Assembly (NCBI GenBank): GCA_018304635.1 | Contig: JAGVVW010000049.1 | Span: 1-45,221, forward strand | DNA from: Candidatus Aenigmatarchaeota archaeon | GTDB lineage: Archaea > Aenigmatarchaeota > Aenigmatarchaeia > GW2011-AR5 > JACRMX01 | Direction of reading: 5' to 3' | DNA length: 45,221 nucleotides | Part shown: one piece after another, positions 22,345 through 31,747 of the stretch | How positions within the stretch are numbered: the first letter of the stretch is position 1 | Layout: the number at the start of each line of letters is the position of its first letter | Notes under the pieces: model-generated | The model's database searches: none | What the model saw: the letters and a program-made list of their open reading frames with translations, nothing else | What the model was told of the DNA's origin: nothing | Made by a program: the position numbers and the translations under genes

Positions 22345-24128
22345 AACAGATGATTGAGTTTGCACAGAAATACCCCGAAAGAGTATGGAATGAAACAAGA
22401 CTTGAAAATCATCTTAAAATGAAGAAAAGAAATTTCTTCTTCGCGGTTTATGCAAGTAACTTAAAATACAAAGAATCTAGTGTTGTCGGCATAGAAAATC
22501 CATTTCCGGAAGAAAAGAATATGTCAAAAAAATTTGTCAATTTGGAAAAATGGATGAAAGAGAATAAAAGATTTATTAAGTATACAGAGTTCTCGATGTA
22601 TAGGAAACCCACAGGAAGCCACAATTCTTGTATAGGAGGTGTATATGGACTTGGAACTGTCTGCCTTTCACACTTTCAACTAGAGGAGTATTCAGAGGAG
22701 TATTCAAAGATAAAACCTATTTTCAGGCTGAAAGATAGGAAACGCCAAAAAAATAAAATTTTCGAAGTTTTCAACAGACGCATTAGTAAACATGTCACAA
22801 ATATAAATGATCAAATAGTGAAAGAAAAAAATATAGACAGGGAGGCACTACGCAAATTGTACGAAGATTTTTTCAATGAATTAATAAAAGAAATGCCCGA
22901 AGAGTCATTAGAACAAATATTCAAACATGAAGTCGTAATTTTCGATGACAAGATATTGGGAATAAAACAAGAAGGAAAAACCCAAAAAAATGAAGACGAA
23001 GAATCATTTGAAATGCCAAAATATTTCAACGTCCAAAAAGTAGAAAAAAAACCATTTGTAATATACTCTAGAACCCGCCCCAATAAACAAAACTTGTTGA
23101 TATCAGAAGACGAACAAAAAAGATTACATGAATTTATGACTAAAATACTTCCTGATACCGGACCGCTTTTCATTCTGCCTTTGGATGAAAAACTTCAGAA
23201 TAAAATGGCTGAAAACATAGCGTTTAACGAAAAAAATTTCTTCAAAACCGTAGAAAATTTATTTGGAGAATATAAAGAAGGGAAATTTGATTTTTATTTT
23301 GTAGACATAAGAAACGAAAAAATTCAATTTTTTGATTATGTTTCCAATTACCACTATTTTTTTCACGATCTTTTTCACGATGTTTTTCCTTTGGGTAGAG
23401 TCAAAAAACAAACACCGTTTGAATTTAATAGAAAGGATCTTAATGAAATTTTTTCTAAGATATTGGGTCAAAAGAACAACATTCTATGCCTTCCGTGGGT
23501 CGATCCTCCAAAAAACATGAATACTTCAAAGAAGTCGGCATATATTCATCTGCGGGAAAAAATGTTCGAAACAATGTATCTTGGAAAAACAGTATTGACA
23601 GAAACGGAAATAAAGAATCTGTGTCTCGTGTTAATTGAAGACAATATAATTAACGAAGATCGCAGTAAAATATGTGATATCTCCAATGATTGCTTAAACT
23701 TTTTTGCAAACTCTTATTTATTTATACTTGGGGGTGAGAATATGAGTATGGACAATTTAATAACAAAAGCAGAAAAAATTGAGAAGCAGGTAATAAATAA
23801 GGAGTTTAAACCGACTGATAAAGAATCTGGATTCTATCTATTGGGAATGCTGCTCAAAAAACTATGCGAGAAATCCGAAACGTCTAATGAAAAATCAAGG
23901 CTTTTACAACCAGTAATAAATACTCACACTTTTATAGGACTTAATAGGGTTGTTGTCACAAAGTTTGTGGAAAAATACGCATATAAAATAGAAGAAAAAG
24001 ACGAAGAAACAGCGGAACTTATGAATAAGGTTCTGCCGTTTCTTGCAGAACAAAACGGAGAAGAATCCATTAAAGATTTCAAACTATGGCTTTATGCCGG
24101 TTTTTTTTCCAATAATCAAAAGGGGTGA
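22338..24128 (+). CDS. cas8b: Cas8b, large subunit of type I-B Cascade
   Basis: This 596-residue protein starts at ATG 22338 after a GGAGGA ribosome-binding site. Size and position directly before cas7, cas5 and cas3 identify it as the Cas8b/Csh1 large subunit, which recognises the PAM and stabilises the crRNA-DNA duplex. Sequence conservation in this family is low. Visible features are mixed helical regions and paired Cys, for example 'SCIGGVYGLGTVCLSHF' and 'DRSKICDISNDCLNFF'. The stop overlaps the region of the cas7 start (GTGA at 24125-24128), giving coupled translation. Confidence 0.8.
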   Translation: MLKQMIEFAQKYPERVWNETRLENHLKMKKRNFFFAVYASNLKYKESSVVGIENPFPEEKNMSKKFVNLEKWMKENKRFIKYTEFSMYRKPTGSHNSCIGGVYGLGTVCLSHFQLEEYSEEYSKIKPIFRLKDRKRQKNKIFEVFNRRISKHVTNINDQIVKEKNIDREALRKLYEDFFNELIKEMPEESLEQIFKHEVVIFDDKILGIKQEGKTQKNEDEESFEMPKYFNVQKVEKKPFVIYSRTRPNKQNLLISEDEQKRLHEFMTKILPDTGPLFILPLDEKLQNKMAENIAFNEKNFFKTVENLFGEYKEGKFDFYFVDIRNEKIQFFDYVSNYHYFFHDLFHDVFPLGRVKKQTPFEFNRKDLNEIFSKILGQKNNILCLPWVDPPKNMNTSKKSAYIHLREKMFETMYLGKTVLTETEIKNLCLVLIEDNIINEDRSKICDISNDCLNFFANSYLFILGGENMSMDNLITKAEKIEKQVINKEFKPTDKESGFYLLGMLLKKLCEKSETSNEKSRLLQPVINTHTFIGLNRVVVTKFVEKYAYKIEEKDEETAELMNKVLPFLAEQNGEESIKDFKLWLYAGFFSNNQKG

Positions 24129-24133
24129 AATGT

Positions 24134-25048
24134 ATGAATAAAAGAAAATTCGAAAATTGGGCAGTAGGCATATCTGTTGTACGTTCTATAAACGGAAATT
24201 TCAATGCAGACATATCAAAGATGCCAAGAACACTTCCAGACAAATTGGGAACGATATATGCGACTGACAAGGCACTCAAATATTGCATTAGAAGCTATTT
24301 AGTGAATGTCAAGAAAGAAAAGATTTTTATGTGGAGAAGACAAAACGAAAAAATAAAACCATTAAACATAGATCAAAATTTTAAAATATTGTTTGAAAAA
24401 AATCCTACGGAAATTGAAAGAGAAGAAATACTTAAAAATCTGCTTAGTTGTGTGGATGTCAGACTTTTTGGATGTACATATGCTGGAAAAAACAATAATA
24501 TTTCAATACACGGAACTACGCAAATTTCATATGGGATAAATGGCATTCAAGAAAATCAGGTTTACTCAAATCAAATATTAAGTCCTTTCCAAAACTTGAA
24601 GAAAGATGATACAACTCAAACAAGTATGGGCGATGAATCAAAGGCTCTTGACGTCTGTTATGTTTATGACTACAATATAAACCCAAATAACATTGGTCCA
24701 GAGAATGCCCAGAGACTGGCTGAGGACGACGTTGAAATATTCAAAGAAGCTTTGTGCAATGGAGTAAATAGTGTCAATACAACAACAAAAATCGGCTCGG
24801 AAACATTGCTAGTAGCTTATGTAGAATTAAGCAAGCCAAAAATGCTGCAAAATCTAAAAAAGCTTATTGAGATATCAAAAAACGAAGATGGAAACCTCAG
24901 TATCGATATAACTAATATGATAAAATACTTAAAGAAATTCGACAGCGACATAGTAAAAACACAAATTTTCTACGAAAAAGAGAAAACAAATCTTGTAAAT
25001 AAAGAAAAATGGAACAAACTTGAAGAAGTAGATTTGTTAGCCAAATAA
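24134..25048 (+). CDS. cas7: Cas7 (Csh2), crRNA-binding backbone of type I-B Cascade
   Basis: The start chosen is ATG 24134, because GGGGTGA (24122-24128) sits at proper spacing; a GTG at 24125 in frame would overlap that site. The 304-residue product has the Cas7/Csh2 features 'VVRSINGNFNADISKMPR' near the N-terminus, 'LLSCVDVRLFGCTYA' and 'TQISYGINGIQENQVYSNQI' in the middle, and 'IGSETLLVAYVELSKP'. Multiple copies form the helical backbone along the crRNA spacer. Confidence 0.85.
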   Translation: MNKRKFENWAVGISVVRSINGNFNADISKMPRTLPDKLGTIYATDKALKYCIRSYLVNVKKEKIFMWRRQNEKIKPLNIDQNFKILFEKNPTEIEREEILKNLLSCVDVRLFGCTYAGKNNNISIHGTTQISYGINGIQENQVYSNQILSPFQNLKKDDTTQTSMGDESKALDVCYVYDYNINPNNIGPENAQRLAEDDVEIFKEALCNGVNSVNTTTKIGSETLLVAYVELSKPKMLQNLKKLIEISKNEDGNLSIDITNMIKYLKKFDSDIVKTQIFYEKEKTNLVNKEKWNKLEEVDLLAK

Positions 25049-25061
25049 ATGGTGTGATCGA

Positions 25062-25814
25062 ATGAATAGAACACTGCAGATTTTAATCAGTTCTGATTTT
25101 GCACTCTTCAAAAAGAATGATAGCAATGAGTTTGCTCTTACATATAATTTCCCTCCAAAACCCCAGATTCTCGGATTATTAGGAGCGATTATTGGTCTTT
25201 CCGGGTACTCTAAAAATGAAAAGAAAGTCGATTTTTATGAAAAACTCAAAAACTTTAAAGTAGCCATAGTACCGTTAGATGAAAATAATCAGCCTGTTAT
25301 AGAGCCACCAAAAAAGACAGTCATAACGTATAACAATTATCATGGTTATGGTAGTATGGAAGAGGGTGGTATATTGCAGATAAGGGAGCAAGTATTGATT
25401 GGACCGAGATACAGAATATTTATTGTAGGAAAGGGAAAATATTACGATGAATTGAAAAAGAAGCTTGAATCACAGGAGTATTTCTATACACCTTACTTAG
25501 GAAAAAATGAGTTTTTTGCTGTGGTTCAATATGAAGGAGAAAAAGAAGCAACTAAAGTAACTGGAGGGACTGAAAAAATTTCAAGTATTTTCCTAAAAGA
25601 CTATGGAAAAATTTTACTTTCAGGATTTGGAGAAAGAAACAGACCACGATTTGTTATTGTTGAAGATTATCCTGTCTCATTTGACACAAATTACTTTTAT
25701 CAAAAAAAGTTTGTCATATATTGTGATGGTGTACAAATCATCAACTATGAAAAAATTGAGAAAGATGGCTTCGAAATATGTAAAATTGAAGATCAGATTC
25801 TTTTTTTCATTTGA
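25062..25814 (+). CDS. cas5: Cas5 (type I-B), crRNA 5'-handle binding subunit
   Basis: This 250-residue protein has the Cas5 N-terminal strand 'TLQILISSDFALFKKND' and 'YNFPPKPQILGLLGAIIGLS', the motif common to Cas5 proteins (P..P...G...A..G), plus 'QIREQVLIGPRYRIFI'. It caps Cascade at the 5' handle of the crRNA. It lies 13 nt after cas7 and 18 nt before cas3. Confidence 0.85.
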   Translation: MNRTLQILISSDFALFKKNDSNEFALTYNFPPKPQILGLLGAIIGLSGYSKNEKKVDFYEKLKNFKVAIVPLDENNQPVIEPPKKTVITYNNYHGYGSMEEGGILQIREQVLIGPRYRIFIVGKGKYYDELKKKLESQEYFYTPYLGKNEFFAVVQYEGEKEATKVTGGTEKISSIFLKDYGKILLSGFGERNRPRFVIVEDYPVSFDTNYFYQKKFVIYCDGVQIINYEKIEKDGFEICKIEDQILFFI

Positions 25815-25832
25815 TTCTAAGGAGTGCCAATT

Positions 25833-28505
25833 ATGACATTAGAAACTTTGATTGCATACGATGAAATATTCGCTAAAGAATTTCTTGAAAAGATATACGC
25901 TCGCAAAGATAAAGACCAGCCTGACAAATATGAAACTCTGGAAGAACATAGTATCAGAACTCTTGCAAAAGCAAATGAAATAATATCTAAACTTCAACTC
26001 GGATCTATTTTGACTAAATTAAACCATAATTTATACAAAGAATTCGAATCTATTGAAGATGAAATAACAGAAGAAGATTTTAACTCAATTATGAAAAAAC
26101 TTCTTGCAACTATTATTTACTTGCATGATATAGGAAAAGTGAATAAACAATATCAAACCAAACGTCTCGGGAATTATCTGAAAGGCATTGATGGTTTTGT
26201 AGATTCTTGGCACAGTGCTTATGGACATATGCTAATAAACCAACTCTTATTTTCTGAAAGACAGAACACCATCTTTAGGAAAAGCCATAAACTTGGATTC
26301 TGCGCTATTGTGCTTACAACAATAGTTAATAGGCATCACACACCATTACTTGACATGGAGATCCCATCTACATATCATAGTAGTAGGAACATTTGGGATA
26401 ATAATGTTAAACACTTAAACGATAACATAAAAGGTCTCGAAAATACATGCAAACAGTCTATTTTATTATTAGATGATTTTGATAAAAAAATCGAAAAGGA
26501 TATTGAAGCCATTTATTCTGACTACTTAGAAGAGATGGGTAAAATTCCCAGTAGTATGTTCTTCATATATAAGCTATGGTACTCTATTCTTGTTCAATCG
26601 GACTGTTTTGCGGCTGAGTTGTTTTCCAAATCAGATTCAAAAATCAATTTCATTGACAAAGAACTGGCAGAAGAACTACAAAATGAATTTCATTCTAGAA
26701 AGTCGTATAACGTTGGGTTAGAAGAAAAGAAGTATCTCTTGAGTTCACCGATAGAAAATATTCAGGACATAGATGATCTTAGAACAAGAATACTCATAGA
26801 AGCATCAAAAACACTTCAAGAAACAATTAAGAAAGATGAAGAAAAAAGAATCTTTTATATAGATGTTCCAACAGGTGGCGGGAAAACGAACATATCAATA
26901 AAGCTTGCACTTGATCTCGTGAAAAGAAAAAATCTCGTTAGAATAAATTATGTGTTTCCATTCATAAACATTATAGAACAAAACCATGAAGAAATAGAAG
27001 CAACGCTTGGTCAGACGAACAAGGATACAGTATCAAAAATATATTCATTTTCAGACTGGGGTATAGAAAATGAAACAGAAGATGAGAATTTTAAACTCGG
27101 AAATCAGAGATTCTTGAATTATCCAGTAAATGTAATAACCAACGTAAATTTTTTCAATATCTTCCTCAAAAGCTCGAAAAAAGCTACAATGAAAACATTG
27201 GAACTGTGCAATAGTGTTGTAATACTCGATGAAATACAATCATTACCAAACAAAAAGTGGATTTATTTTGTGACATTGTTAAATAAAATTTCCAAATTAT
27301 ACAATATATATTTCATTATAATGAGTGCAACCTTACCAGACTTGAAGTTGCTGCTAAGCAAAGATGAGAAGAAAGAATTCGATTCCATTGACCTCATAGA
27401 GCAACCCGAAAGCTATGCTAAACATCGTTTGATGAAACGTGTTACTTACGAAATAAATAAAGATGCAGATCCCGAGCAGGAAATTTGTCAAATTCTTGAT
27501 GTATACAAAAGGCTCCTGACCAATAGAGCTTACAAAAAAATATTGATTGTAGTTAATACAATTTCTGATAGTATAGAAATTTATAAAAAGATCGCAAAAC
27601 CCAAAAGATTCAAAACGTTCCTACTCAACTCTACTACCTTACCATATAAAAGAAAAGAAATAATCAATGAAATAAAATCAGGCGTTAATGTTATCTTAGT
27701 ATCCACCCAGTCTGTTGAAGCTGGAGTAGACATAGATTGTGATGTCGGTATAAGGTCTGATGCTCCCCTTGATTCTATAGAACAAATAGCAGGCAGGGTA
27801 AACAGGAATGGAAAAAAGTCAGTCGAATTGTCTAAGGTTTTTGTCGTTCCATCTAAATCGAAAAAGTATGTTTATTCTGGAGATATTCGTAATATGTATG
27901 ATATATCGGGAAAGAATGGTTTAGATTGTGAAACCCTTTTGATAAACAGGGATTTCAGTTCCTATTATATACAAATAATGGAACGCGCTTTACAAAGAGA
28001 GGATATGACAAAAGCAAACAAAACCGATCTTTTGGAACCTATGAATAATCTTGAATTTGACAAATTAAATCAACAAGATTACATAGAATCTAGAAGTTTC
28101 TCAATTTTCTTACCAGTGAAAATACCTTTAAAATATTTTGTTAACCTCATGAACTTTATTAAAGACAATAATCTTTCAAAAAATAGTTATTTGCATGGAA
28201 ATGACGTTTGGAAATTATATACAAGTAATAAATATGAAAATTTAATCAGAGGTAATGACCTTAAAAAACTTCAGTTGATAGTACAAAACTTCTGCGTTAA
28301 TCTCGTCGAACCACGAAGTTCAAAAAGTAGTTTGAGTTTTAGAGAATTTATAAAAAATACTTTGAAATTTAATTCCGAAAATGATGAAAGTATTCTGATT
28401 GCGGATGAGAACTTTATAAATAAATATTTTGATGAGAACATTGGTTTAGATATTCAAAAACTTAAAACAGATTTCAAAGAATTAGAAGATACGAACATAA
28501 TTTAA
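25833..28505 (+). CDS. cas3: Cas3, HD nuclease-helicase of type I-B
   Basis: The start chosen is ATG 25833, at good distance from AAGGAG (25819-25824); the upstream GTG 25824 overlaps it. The 890-residue protein has an N-terminal HD nuclease: 'EEHSIRTLAKANEI', then 'IIYLHDIGKVNKQY' and 'HSAYGHMLIN'. An SF2 helicase follows: motif I 'VPTGGGKTNISIKLAL', motif II 'VILDEIQSLPNK' (DEIQ), motif III 'IIMSATLPDL', motif V 'VSTQSVEAGVDIDCDVG', motif VI 'IEQIAGRVNRNG'. All catalytic motifs look intact. It unwinds and degrades target DNA after Cascade binding. It is the last gene of the interference operon. Confidence 0.9.
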   Translation: MTLETLIAYDEIFAKEFLEKIYARKDKDQPDKYETLEEHSIRTLAKANEIISKLQLGSILTKLNHNLYKEFESIEDEITEEDFNSIMKKLLATIIYLHDIGKVNKQYQTKRLGNYLKGIDGFVDSWHSAYGHMLINQLLFSERQNTIFRKSHKLGFCAIVLTTIVNRHHTPLLDMEIPSTYHSSRNIWDNNVKHLNDNIKGLENTCKQSILLLDDFDKKIEKDIEAIYSDYLEEMGKIPSSMFFIYKLWYSILVQSDCFAAELFSKSDSKINFIDKELAEELQNEFHSRKSYNVGLEEKKYLLSSPIENIQDIDDLRTRILIEASKTLQETIKKDEEKRIFYIDVPTGGGKTNISIKLALDLVKRKNLVRINYVFPFINIIEQNHEEIEATLGQTNKDTVSKIYSFSDWGIENETEDENFKLGNQRFLNYPVNVITNVNFFNIFLKSSKKATMKTLELCNSVVILDEIQSLPNKKWIYFVTLLNKISKLYNIYFIIMSATLPDLKLLLSKDEKKEFDSIDLIEQPESYAKHRLMKRVTYEINKDADPEQEICQILDVYKRLLTNRAYKKILIVVNTISDSIEIYKKIAKPKRFKTFLLNSTTLPYKRKEIINEIKSGVNVILVSTQSVEAGVDIDCDVGIRSDAPLDSIEQIAGRVNRNGKKSVELSKVFVVPSKSKKYVYSGDIRNMYDISGKNGLDCETLLINRDFSSYYIQIMERALQREDMTKANKTDLLEPMNNLEFDKLNQQDYIESRSFSIFLPVKIPLKYFVNLMNFIKDNNLSKNSYLHGNDVWKLYTSNKYENLIRGNDLKKLQLIVQNFCVNLVEPRSSKSSLSFREFIKNTLKFNSENDESILIADENFINKYFDENIGLDIQKLKTDFKELEDTNII

Positions 28506-28642
28506 TGGAAGCTTCAATACCAAGCGTCAGAAGCAATACTCATATAAAACCCAACAAAAAATTGTCCCAGCTAGACCTTGCCCTAATTCACGCATTCCTC
28601 AAACTCTACGCAAAAGACCAGTTAGTTACAGAGAGTATGTAG
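28505..28642 (+). CDS. Possible 45-residue protein coupled to cas3
   Basis: The ATG overlaps the cas3 stop (TAATG) and the frame runs 45 codons, ending 'LIHAFLKLYAKDQLVTESM'. Composition is protein-like, but no family is recognised. It could be a small accessory gene or the relic of an older gene that stood between cas3 and cas4 before the AbiE pair arrived. Confidence 0.3.
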   Translation: MEASIPSVRSNTHIKPNKKLSQLDLALIHAFLKLYAKDQLVTESM

Positions 28643-28674
28643 AAGATTGATTTCCTATAAATATACATCAAAAC

Positions 28675-28750
28675 TATCAAAAATGATAAGTTTGTTACAT
28701 AAAAATAAGCAATATACATACTTTATTATGCTATAATTATCAAATTTGAT
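28675..28750 (+). promoter_or_regulatory. Two related palindromes upstream of abiEi (candidate AbiEi operators)
   Basis: TATCA-AAAA-TGATA (28675-28688) and ATCAAATTTGAT (28739-28750) share the ATCA...TGAT core. Their centres are 63 bp apart, about six helical turns. The region 28643-28802 is gene-free and AT-rich, with TATA-like stretches. AbiEi antitoxins are known to repress their own promoters through inverted repeats. Binding here is inferred. Confidence 0.5.
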
Positions 28751-28802
28751 TATTTTGTTATAATGAAATAATCTATTTAAAGATGACTGCATAAATAGGA
28801 GT

Positions 28803-29504
28803 ATGAAAGCTATAGAAATATTGGAAGAGGTACGGAAGCTCCCGATGTTTACGATAGGCGACCTATCGAGGATGTTAAGAAAGGATGAAAAATACGTCAG
28901 GATAGTTGCTTACAGGCTTATGAAGAGAGGTCTTATAAGGCAAATAGAGAAAGGAAAATACACTGTTCATGACGATGCTGTCCAGTTTGCTTCTTTCATA
29001 GCGACACCTTCTTACATAAGCTTTTGGACAGCCCTATCTATGTACCATCTTACAGAACAGATACCCATTGATGTTATGGTCGCTGTTTCCAGACCAAAAA
29101 AGACAATAGATTTTTATAGGCAAAGGATAACCTTTACAAAAATCAGGCATTTTTGGGGTTATACAAAACTGCGCCTGCGAGATTTTGACATATTCATTGC
29201 AGAAAAGGAAAAAGCTGTCGTGGATTGCATGCTTGCCAAGAACGTGCCTTTCGACGAGCCGGCAAAAGCGATATTAACCGGTGAACTTGATTATGAAAAA
29301 CTTATTGAATATGCAAAGAAAACAAAAAACGATACGCTTGCCAAGCGCATTGGGTATCTTATTGAAAAAAGAGGCAGCGATGCCAGCAACCTTCTGGATA
29401 TGGTTAACCGCGCATACACACCTCTCAACTGGTCTGTAAAAAAAGAAGGCAGAAAGGATTTTCGCTGGAAGTTAATAATAAATGAGAGTCTGGATGAACT
29501 ATGA
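28803..29504 (+). CDS. abiEi: AbiEi-like antitoxin and transcriptional repressor (type IV toxin-antitoxin)
   Basis: This 233-residue protein has an N-terminal winged helix (residues ~1-60, 'FTIGDLSRMLRKDEKYVRIV' and 'LMKRGLIRQIEKGKY'). The AbiEi body follows: 'PSYISFWTALSMYHLTEQIP', the strand 'RITFTKIRHFWGY', and 'DFDIFIAEKEKAVVDCM'. AbiEi represses its operon and counters the AbiEii nucleotidyltransferase. A TAGGAG-type site precedes the start. It overlaps abiEii by 4 nt (ATGA). Confidence 0.8.
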   Translation: MKAIEILEEVRKLPMFTIGDLSRMLRKDEKYVRIVAYRLMKRGLIRQIEKGKYTVHDDAVQFASFIATPSYISFWTALSMYHLTEQIPIDVMVAVSRPKKTIDFYRQRITFTKIRHFWGYTKLRLRDFDIFIAEKEKAVVDCMLAKNVPFDEPAKAILTGELDYEKLIEYAKKTKNDTLAKRIGYLIEKRGSDASNLLDMVNRAYTPLNWSVKKEGRKDFRWKLIINESLDEL

Positions 29505-30283
29505 TATCTCTGGAAGAGCTGAAAGGAAAGGCGAAAATAAAAGGTCTCAGCCTTGGCAATGCAGAAAAAGATTACCTTATAGACCTTGTACTTCTTTCTA
29601 TATCAAAAAACACAAAGGATGAGCTTGTTTTCAAGGGCGGTACCTGCCTTTACAAATTTTACAATCTGGGAAGATTCAGTGAAGATGCTGATTTCACCGC
29701 AATAAAACCTGTAAACGTTGATAAACTGGCAGAGGACATAATATCGGATTTGAAACAGTTCAATGTAAACTGCAAGTTGCACAGGAAAAAAGAGCCTTTC
29801 AATTCCGTACTTCTTACTATAAGATGCGAAGGGCCTCTATTTAGAGGCACGCCGATGACATATTCGAATGTCAGGATAGACATAAATTTCAAATCCAGCA
29901 TAAATATTGAGCCTTTGCTGAGAAACTTTTCTTCTACCTATCAGGAAATACCGCCTTTCTCCCTGTTAATTATGCAGGAAAATGAGATTGCAGCGGAAAA
30001 GATAAGGGCCATTATGACAAGAAACAAAGTCAGAGATTTATACGATCTGTGGTCAATAATTGTAAAAGGCACTGAAGTAGATAAAATTATTGTATCAAAA
30101 AAATTGGAGTATTACAACACACACTTCGATTATGATGAATTCTCAAAAATTCTGGATAAGAAAAAAGCTCTGTGGGAAAAAGACTTGAAACTGCTTATAA
30201 GAAACCTTCCGGATTTCAACGAAGTTAAAAGTTTCATTCTGAAAGAGGCAAAAAAATGGAAATTCCAAAAAAAGCGTCAATAA
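29501..30283 (+). CDS. abiEii: AbiEii-like nucleotidyltransferase toxin (type IV toxin-antitoxin)
   Basis: This is a 260-residue protein with the AbiEii/MenT nucleotidyltransferase core 'ELVFKGGTCLYKFYNLGRFS' followed by 'EDADFTAI' (GG[ST] motif and Asp-X-Asp), then 'VRIDINFKSS' and 'EIAAEKIRAIMTRNKVRDLY', all intact. Related toxins transfer nucleotides to tRNA ends and halt translation. Its last 28 nt overlap the start of cas4, so toxin and adaptation genes share one message and probably coupled translation. Finding this pair inside a cas locus is unusual. Confidence 0.8.
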   Translation: MISLEELKGKAKIKGLSLGNAEKDYLIDLVLLSISKNTKDELVFKGGTCLYKFYNLGRFSEDADFTAIKPVNVDKLAEDIISDLKQFNVNCKLHRKKEPFNSVLLTIRCEGPLFRGTPMTYSNVRIDINFKSSINIEPLLRNFSSTYQEIPPFSLLIMQENEIAAEKIRAIMTRNKVRDLYDLWSIIVKGTEVDKIIVSKKLEYYNTHFDYDEFSKILDKKKALWEKDLKLLIRNLPDFNEVKSFILKEAKKWKFQKKRQ

Positions 30284-30756
30284 CAGGAGTGCAGGTGGCG
30301 TATTATGTTGTATGCAGGCGGAAGCTATGGCTGTTTACACATCAGATTAGCATGGAGCAGACATCTGAAAAGGTTAAGCTGGGAAAACTGCTTCATGAAA
30401 CTTCTTACAAAAGAAAAACCAAGGAAATAGGAATTGATAACATCAAAATAGATTTCATGGAAAGGAAAGGTGAGATACATGAAATAAAGAAGTCCAGAAA
30501 AATAGAAAAGGCGCACGAATATCAGATGTTTTATTATCTCTATTATCTGAAAAAGAAAGGGATAGTAATAAAGGGTATTATAGATTATCCTCTTCTAAAG
30601 CAGAGAATTGAAGTTCTTCTTACACCAGAAAAAGAAGAAGAAGTTGAAGAGATGCTAAATCATATAAAAGCCATTAGAGAAAAGGAATTGCCTCCTGAGG
30701 CAAAAGTGCTGCCATACTGCAAATCCTGCAGTTATTATAATTTTTGCTGGTGCTGA
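30256..30756 (+). CDS. cas4: Cas4 exonuclease
   Basis: This 166-residue protein starts at ATG 30256 inside the end of abiEii. The four iron-sulphur Cys pattern is seen as one Cys near residue 20 (VVCRRKLWLF) and a C-terminal cluster 'YCKSCSYYNFCWC'. The nuclease core 'KGIIDYPLLKQRIEVLLTPE' and 'AHEYQMFYYLYYLK' (motif IV) is present, with His46 in 'LLHETSY'. Cas4 trims prespacers and sets PAM choice and orientation with Cas1-Cas2. Cas1 starts one base after its stop. Confidence 0.85.
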   Translation: MEIPKKASITGVQVAYYVVCRRKLWLFTHQISMEQTSEKVKLGKLLHETSYKRKTKEIGIDNIKIDFMERKGEIHEIKKSRKIEKAHEYQMFYYLYYLKKKGIVIKGIIDYPLLKQRIEVLLTPEKEEEVEEMLNHIKAIREKELPPEAKVLPYCKSCSYYNFCWC

Positions 30757-30757
30757 T

Positions 30758-31747
30758 ATGGAAAAGAATTACTACATACTGAAAAGTGGCAGGCTGAAGA
30801 GAAAGCAGAATACAATTTATTTTGAAAATGCAGAAGGCAAAAAAGCTATACCTATACACGATATAAATGCCATATTTGCATTCGGTGAGATAGATGTAAA
30901 TTCAAAACTGCTTGTTTTTCTGGCTAAAAACAAGATAGCTGTGCATTTCTTCAGTTATTATGGATTTTATTCAGGCAGTTTTTACCCTAAAGAATATCTT
31001 GTTTCCGGATTCCTTGTTGTAAAGCAGGTTCAGCATTACCTTGAGAAAGAAAAAAGAATTGGACTGGCTAAGGAATTCGTAAAATGCGCAGCTTATAATA
31101 TTCTCCAGAATCTTGCGTATTATAACAGGCAGGGCAAGGATGTCGGAGATGCGATTGCAAAAATAACATATGAAGCACAGTGCATAGATAGTATTCAGGA
31201 AATACCAGAGCTTATGGGCATAGAAGGCAGAATAAGAAATGCATATTACCAGTCTTTTGACAGGATACTGAGGCCTGGATTTGAGTTTGAAAAAAGAACA
31301 AAACGCCCACCGGAAAATATGATAAACTGTCTCGTTTCTTTTGGCAATTCCCTGCTTTACACTATATGCCTTTCAGAAATATATCACACACAGCTCAATG
31401 CTACTGTATCATTCCTGCACGAACCGGGTGAAAGAAGATTTTCTCTCAGCCTGGACATAAGCGAAATATTCAAGCCTATAATAGTAGACAGGGTCATTTT
31501 CAACCTCATCAATAACAGACTGATAAAAGAGGAGCATTTTGATGACAAGCTGAATTTCTGCCACCTTAATGAAGCAGGGAGAAGAATTTTTATTTCTGAA
31601 TTTGATGAAAAGCTGAAAACTACAATAAAACACAAAAAACTGAAAAGAAAAGTATCTTACAAAACACTAATAAAGCTGGAATGCTATAAGATAATAAAGC
31701 ATCTTATAGAAGGTCAGAAATATGAGGGCTTCAGGATGTGGTGGTAA
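30758..31747 (+). CDS. cas1: Cas1 integrase
   Basis: This 329-residue protein has the type I-B Cas1 layout: an N-terminal beta domain ('YYILKSGRLKRKQNTIYFEN') and a helical catalytic domain. Metal-binding residues visible are Glu156 (ELMGIEGRIRNAYY), His221 (SFLHEPGERRFSL) and Asp233 (SLDISEIFKP). It inserts new spacers at the leader end of the array with Cas2. The stop TAA at 31745-31747 is followed at once by the cas2 frame. Confidence 0.92.
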   Translation: MEKNYYILKSGRLKRKQNTIYFENAEGKKAIPIHDINAIFAFGEIDVNSKLLVFLAKNKIAVHFFSYYGFYSGSFYPKEYLVSGFLVVKQVQHYLEKEKRIGLAKEFVKCAAYNILQNLAYYNRQGKDVGDAIAKITYEAQCIDSIQEIPELMGIEGRIRNAYYQSFDRILRPGFEFEKRTKRPPENMINCLVSFGNSLLYTICLSEIYHTQLNATVSFLHEPGERRFSLSLDISEIFKPIIVDRVIFNLINNRLIKEEHFDDKLNFCHLNEAGRRIFISEFDEKLKTTIKHKKLKRKVSYKTLIKLECYKIIKHLIEGQKYEGFRMWW

